From NCBI GenBank assembly GCA_002084805.1, contig NBMC01000025.1:1-64000 (forward strand): a stretch of 64,000 nt of DNA. The letters are read 5' to 3'. Each line of letters starts with the position of its first letter. The stretch's first letter is position 1. Positions 61,348 to 64,000 of this stretch are shown in pieces. Source of the DNA: Spirochaetaceae bacterium 4572_59. GTDB taxonomy: Bacteria; Spirochaetota; Spirochaetia; DSM-2461. The notes under the pieces are model-generated. The model saw only the letters and a list, made by a program, of their open reading frames with translations, was not told the DNA's origin and did not search any database. A program made the position numbers and the translations under genes.

Positions 61348-62919
61348 ATGGAAGAAAAAGGTTCAACTAACGCTTTGCATATTCAGATTTTTCTCCGTTC
61401 CTCTCTTTATTTTATTCTAATGCTGATTGTTTCTTTTCTTATTTTCTTTGTATTTACAAGAAGCGCCAGAAACAGACGTATGATGGAATACAAGATGAAA
61501 GCCATGACTCAGCTGGAGTATCAGAGTGGTTTGATGCAAAATCACTTTCAGTCTGTACGATCAGATATTCTCTTCCTTCCGCAGCTGAATGAGGTTCTTC
61601 GTTTTACGGAAGTCAGAAATGAGGACGATCTCATCTATATAGAAAAAGAATTTCTGGCATTTACCAGGAGTAAGTTGGTATATGATCAGATTCGCTATAT
61701 TGATTCAACGGGAACGGAGCAGGTCCGTATTAACTTTAACGATGGTCATCCTTCTATTGTGAGAAAGGGAGATCTTCAGGTTAAAAGTGATCGTTACTAC
61801 TTTGTCAATACTATGTCTTTGCAGCGGGGGGAGGTCTATACTTCTCCTTTTGATCTGAACAAGGAGAAAGGAACAATCGAACAGCCTCTCAAACCTATGA
61901 TCCGTTTCGGGACTCCTGTGTTTGACAATCAGAACAGTCCGAAGGGAATCATTATTCTTAACTATCTGGGGGATACTCTTCTGCAGGACTTAAAAGTTGC
62001 CGGAGAGAACAATCTTGGACAGCTCTTTTTATTGAATAAGGAGGGGTATTGGCTGTATCATGACGATCCTGAATTTTGTTGGGGATTTATGTATCCTCAG
62101 AGGCAGAATCTCACCCTTCGTAACAGAAGCCCGGAAGTCTGGAAAACTGTTTCCAGTTCCATGAAAACTCAATTTATTGCCGATGATACTCTGATAACAT
62201 CCCTTATTCTCACACCCTTTCCCGAAATCAGCAGTTATCAACAAGAACAGAGCTGGATCCTGATGAATACAATCAGCCTTAAAGAAATGGGACTCAGCAA
62301 GAAATTTTTGACATTTAATCAGTCTTATATTCTTCTGACGATAGTCTTTCTCTCTGCTGTTCTTTCATGGTTTCTTGGAAGAGCCGTGATTCATCGGAAT
62401 ATCTACAGGGATGTTATGGAGTATTCCGCCCTGTATGACCCTTTGACTGGGCTGCCAAACAGGAAGCTTCTTAAAGAACGGGCAAGACAGCTAATAGAAG
62501 AGGCTAGAAGATACTCTCGGAGCTATGCTCTCATATTTATTGATCTGGATGGTTTTAAGGCTGTAAACGATACCTTGGGACATGAAGCCGGGGATGACCT
62601 TCTGAAGCAGGCCGGTGAGAGGATGCTTCAAAGTGTCCGCTCTTCTGATTCGGTCTATCGATTCGGAGGGGATGAATTTATCATTCTTCTTTCTCAAATA
62701 GAGAATAGAGATGACTGCGGTAAAGTAGGGCGAAAGATTCTGAAAAATATTTCAAGGGAATTTTCGGTCATTGGAGGCAAAGCGAAGATCGGAGCTAGTA
62801 TAGGGATTGCTATGGGGCATTCCGAGGCCACTGATGATCTTGAAAGTCTGATACAAAAAGCAGACAAAGCTATGTACGATGTGAAAGGCTCGGGAAAGAA
62901 CAATTGTAAAATTGTCTGA
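61348..62919 (+). CDS. Membrane diguanylate cyclase (GGDEF)
   Basis: 523 aa. One membrane segment at about 15-35, a ~280-residue periplasmic sensor resembling Cache domains (YIDSTGTEQVRINFN, GDLQVKSDRYYFVNTMS), a second segment at about 325-345, then GGDEF: YDPLTGLPNRKLL, YALIFIDLDGFKAVND, RFGGDEFIILLS. Active-site residues are present, so it should make cyclic di-GMP in response to an external signal. It opposes the HD-GYP phosphodiesterase elsewhere in the window. Confidence 0.93.
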   Translation: MEEKGSTNALHIQIFLRSSLYFILMLIVSFLIFFVFTRSARNRRMMEYKMKAMTQLEYQSGLMQNHFQSVRSDILFLPQLNEVLRFTEVRNEDDLIYIEKEFLAFTRSKLVYDQIRYIDSTGTEQVRINFNDGHPSIVRKGDLQVKSDRYYFVNTMSLQRGEVYTSPFDLNKEKGTIEQPLKPMIRFGTPVFDNQNSPKGIIILNYLGDTLLQDLKVAGENNLGQLFLLNKEGYWLYHDDPEFCWGFMYPQRQNLTLRNRSPEVWKTVSSSMKTQFIADDTLITSLILTPFPEISSYQQEQSWILMNTISLKEMGLSKKFLTFNQSYILLTIVFLSAVLSWFLGRAVIHRNIYRDVMEYSALYDPLTGLPNRKLLKERARQLIEEARRYSRSYALIFIDLDGFKAVNDTLGHEAGDDLLKQAGERMLQSVRSSDSVYRFGGDEFIILLSQIENRDDCGKVGRKILKNISREFSVIGGKAKIGASIGIAMGHSEATDDLESLIQKADKAMYDVKGSGKNNCKIV

Positions 62920-62924
62920 CCCTT

Positions 62925-63917
62925 CTAATCCACGATCTTCATGATAGTGGGAAGACGAATAATACGGGGCTTTTCTTTTAATCCCTGAATTCTTTTAATT
63001 AATAGATCAGCAGCCTTCTGACCAATCTCTTCCATAGGTTGGGCTACAATAATACTGGAATAGGGAAAGAATGCTGCCAGAGGAAGGTCATCAAAGGATA
63101 GTATATGGAGTCCTTTGACATCGTTTCCGCTTTCCAGAAGATAGCGGGCCGCGCCCAGGTGCATGAAGTAGTTAGAGATAAAAATATGTTCGGGAGGAAC
63201 GGTTTGTCCCATCAGTGTTTTCATCAGGACATATCCACTTTGGCTGTGATAGTCACCAAAGAGGATGATCGATTCGTCTACGGATAGGTTGTTATCTTTT
63301 AACGCAGTCAGATAGCCTTCATAACGCTCCTTTGCGGAGGTCAAATTCATATTGCCCCCGAGAAAACCAATCCGCACAGCCCCTTTGTTGACTGAGTACT
63401 GAACGGCATCGTAGGTTCCTTTGAAGTTATCCGACAAGACGGCATCTGTTTCAAAACCATCCACCATTCTGTCAACCAGAACAATAGGTTTCTCCCTGAA
63501 CAGGGAGAAGTGACTACCAAGGCTGCTCCCCGGGATAATAATGGCACCGTCTACATTTTTGTCATTCAGGAGTTGAATCTGTTCTTTTTCCTTGCCAGTG
63601 TTCTCGCTGGAACTACAGAGAATCACTGAGTAGCCATGTTTTTTCAGCTCTTTTTCGACTCCGGTTACAATATTCATAAAAAAATCATTGCTGAATTCGG
63701 GAGCAATGATACCTATGGAGTGAGTTTCATTTGTTTTTAGACTACGGGCAACTTGATTCATTCTGTATCCCAGTTCCTCAATAGCTTCTCTTACCAGATC
63801 AGCGGTATCTTTTTTTACTTTGGGATCTCCGTTTAAAACTCTGGAGACTGTGGCAGTGGAAACGCCGGCGTTCCGGGCAACATCCTTTACTGTAACTGTA
63901 TGACTTTTCTTTTTCAT
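62925..63917 (-). CDS. LacI-family transcriptional regulator
   Basis: 330 aa from ATG 63917 (AAAAGG about 10 nt before it; the 63977 start of the ORF track is too early). N-terminal helix-turn-helix: VTVKDVARNAGVSTATVSRVLNG, then hinge VRSLKTNETHSIGII-like. The C-terminal sugar-binding domain is complete (IILVD-like PIVLVDRMVDGFETDAVLSDN). Its target operon is not in view to the right. Confidence 0.9.
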   Translation of the reverse strand: MKKKSHTVTVKDVARNAGVSTATVSRVLNGDPKVKKDTADLVREAIEELGYRMNQVARSLKTNETHSIGIIAPEFSNDFFMNIVTGVEKELKKHGYSVILCSSSENTGKEKEQIQLLNDKNVDGAIIIPGSSLGSHFSLFREKPIVLVDRMVDGFETDAVLSDNFKGTYDAVQYSVNKGAVRIGFLGGNMNLTSAKERYEGYLTALKDNNLSVDESIILFGDYHSQSGYVLMKTLMGQTVPPEHIFISNYFMHLGAARYLLESGNDVKGLHILSFDDLPLAAFFPYSSIIVAQPMEEIGQKAADLLIKRIQGLKEKPRIIRLPTIMKIVD

Positions 63918-64000
63918 TTTCAAATAACCTTTTGTTCTTTTGAAGAATACGCCTGAATCCTGTGAATGGCAATGCAATAGATTGAAGAATCTTCTTGCCA

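Overview
The window looks like chromosomal DNA of a free-living spirochaete-type bacterium (Spirochaetota, Spirochaeta/Oceanispirochaeta-like). This is an inference. It rests on the AT-leaning composition, many TTG/GTG starts with AGGAG-type ribosome sites, substrate-binding proteins whose signal peptides end in AGGNQES or ANGSQEV, an Ala-rich coiled-coil lipoprotein paired with a LysM protein, and ECF and rhamnose/ribose-type ABC importers next to chemotaxis and c-di-GMP genes. No 16S or other rRNA is present to test it.

Layout. 1-1224: tail of a TrlF-type ATPase and a decayed AlbA/Schlafen-type gene. 1318-4563: envelope LysM/lipoprotein pair, a PHP phosphoesterase and a YkgJ-type cysteine-cluster protein. 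4550-20016: a defence island on the minus strand. It reads, in transcription order: AbiEi antitoxin, truncated AbiEii, BrxF, BrxC, a Septu pair (PtuA ATPase and PtuB HNH nuclease), PglX methyltransferase, BrxHII helicase, PglZ and BrxA. This is a type 3 BREX operon with a Septu module spliced between brxC and pglX. Both flanks are broken genes that lost the half facing the island: an ABC ATPase remnant on the left and a receiver-domain remnant on the right. 20212-25537: a sugar-alcohol/pentose cluster (SDR, SorE-like dehydrogenase, HAD phosphatase, transketolase), with the SDR frameshifted by a short tandem duplication. 25731-31557: chemoreceptor, radical SAM protein, parvulin lipoprotein and an HD-GYP response regulator. 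31710-33908: a polar amino-acid ABC importer. 33966-38337: a large DUF2339-like membrane protein, an unknown protein and a secreted nuclease. 38679-46059: a rhamnose/ribose-family sugar importer, AraC regulator, epimerase (broken by a perfect 53-bp tandem duplication) and HAD phosphatase. 46072-51108: a malate cluster (AEC carrier, DeoR regulator with a visible promoter/operator, Ldh_2-type malate dehydrogenase, malic enzyme). 51269-57149: CBS protein, a regulator/mglC fusion pseudogene, an ECF vitamin transporter (A-A fusion, T, S) and a chimeric hydrolase pseudogene. 57237-63917: BipA/TypA, aminotransferase, small PQ-loop-like protein, MOSC protein, GGDEF cyclase and a LacI regulator.

Two themes stand out. 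First, the composite BREX-3/Septu/AbiE island, which joins three phage-defence families in one co-directional, tightly overlapping transcription unit. Second, an unusual density of broken genes (eight in 64 kb), several of which carry slippage scars: short tandem duplications, or deletions bounded by similar sequence. Several genes also lack a Shine-Dalgarno site and have a -10-like hexamer 6-9 nt before the start codon, which hints at leaderless mRNAs. No tRNA, rRNA, CRISPR array or intact insertion sequence was recognised.
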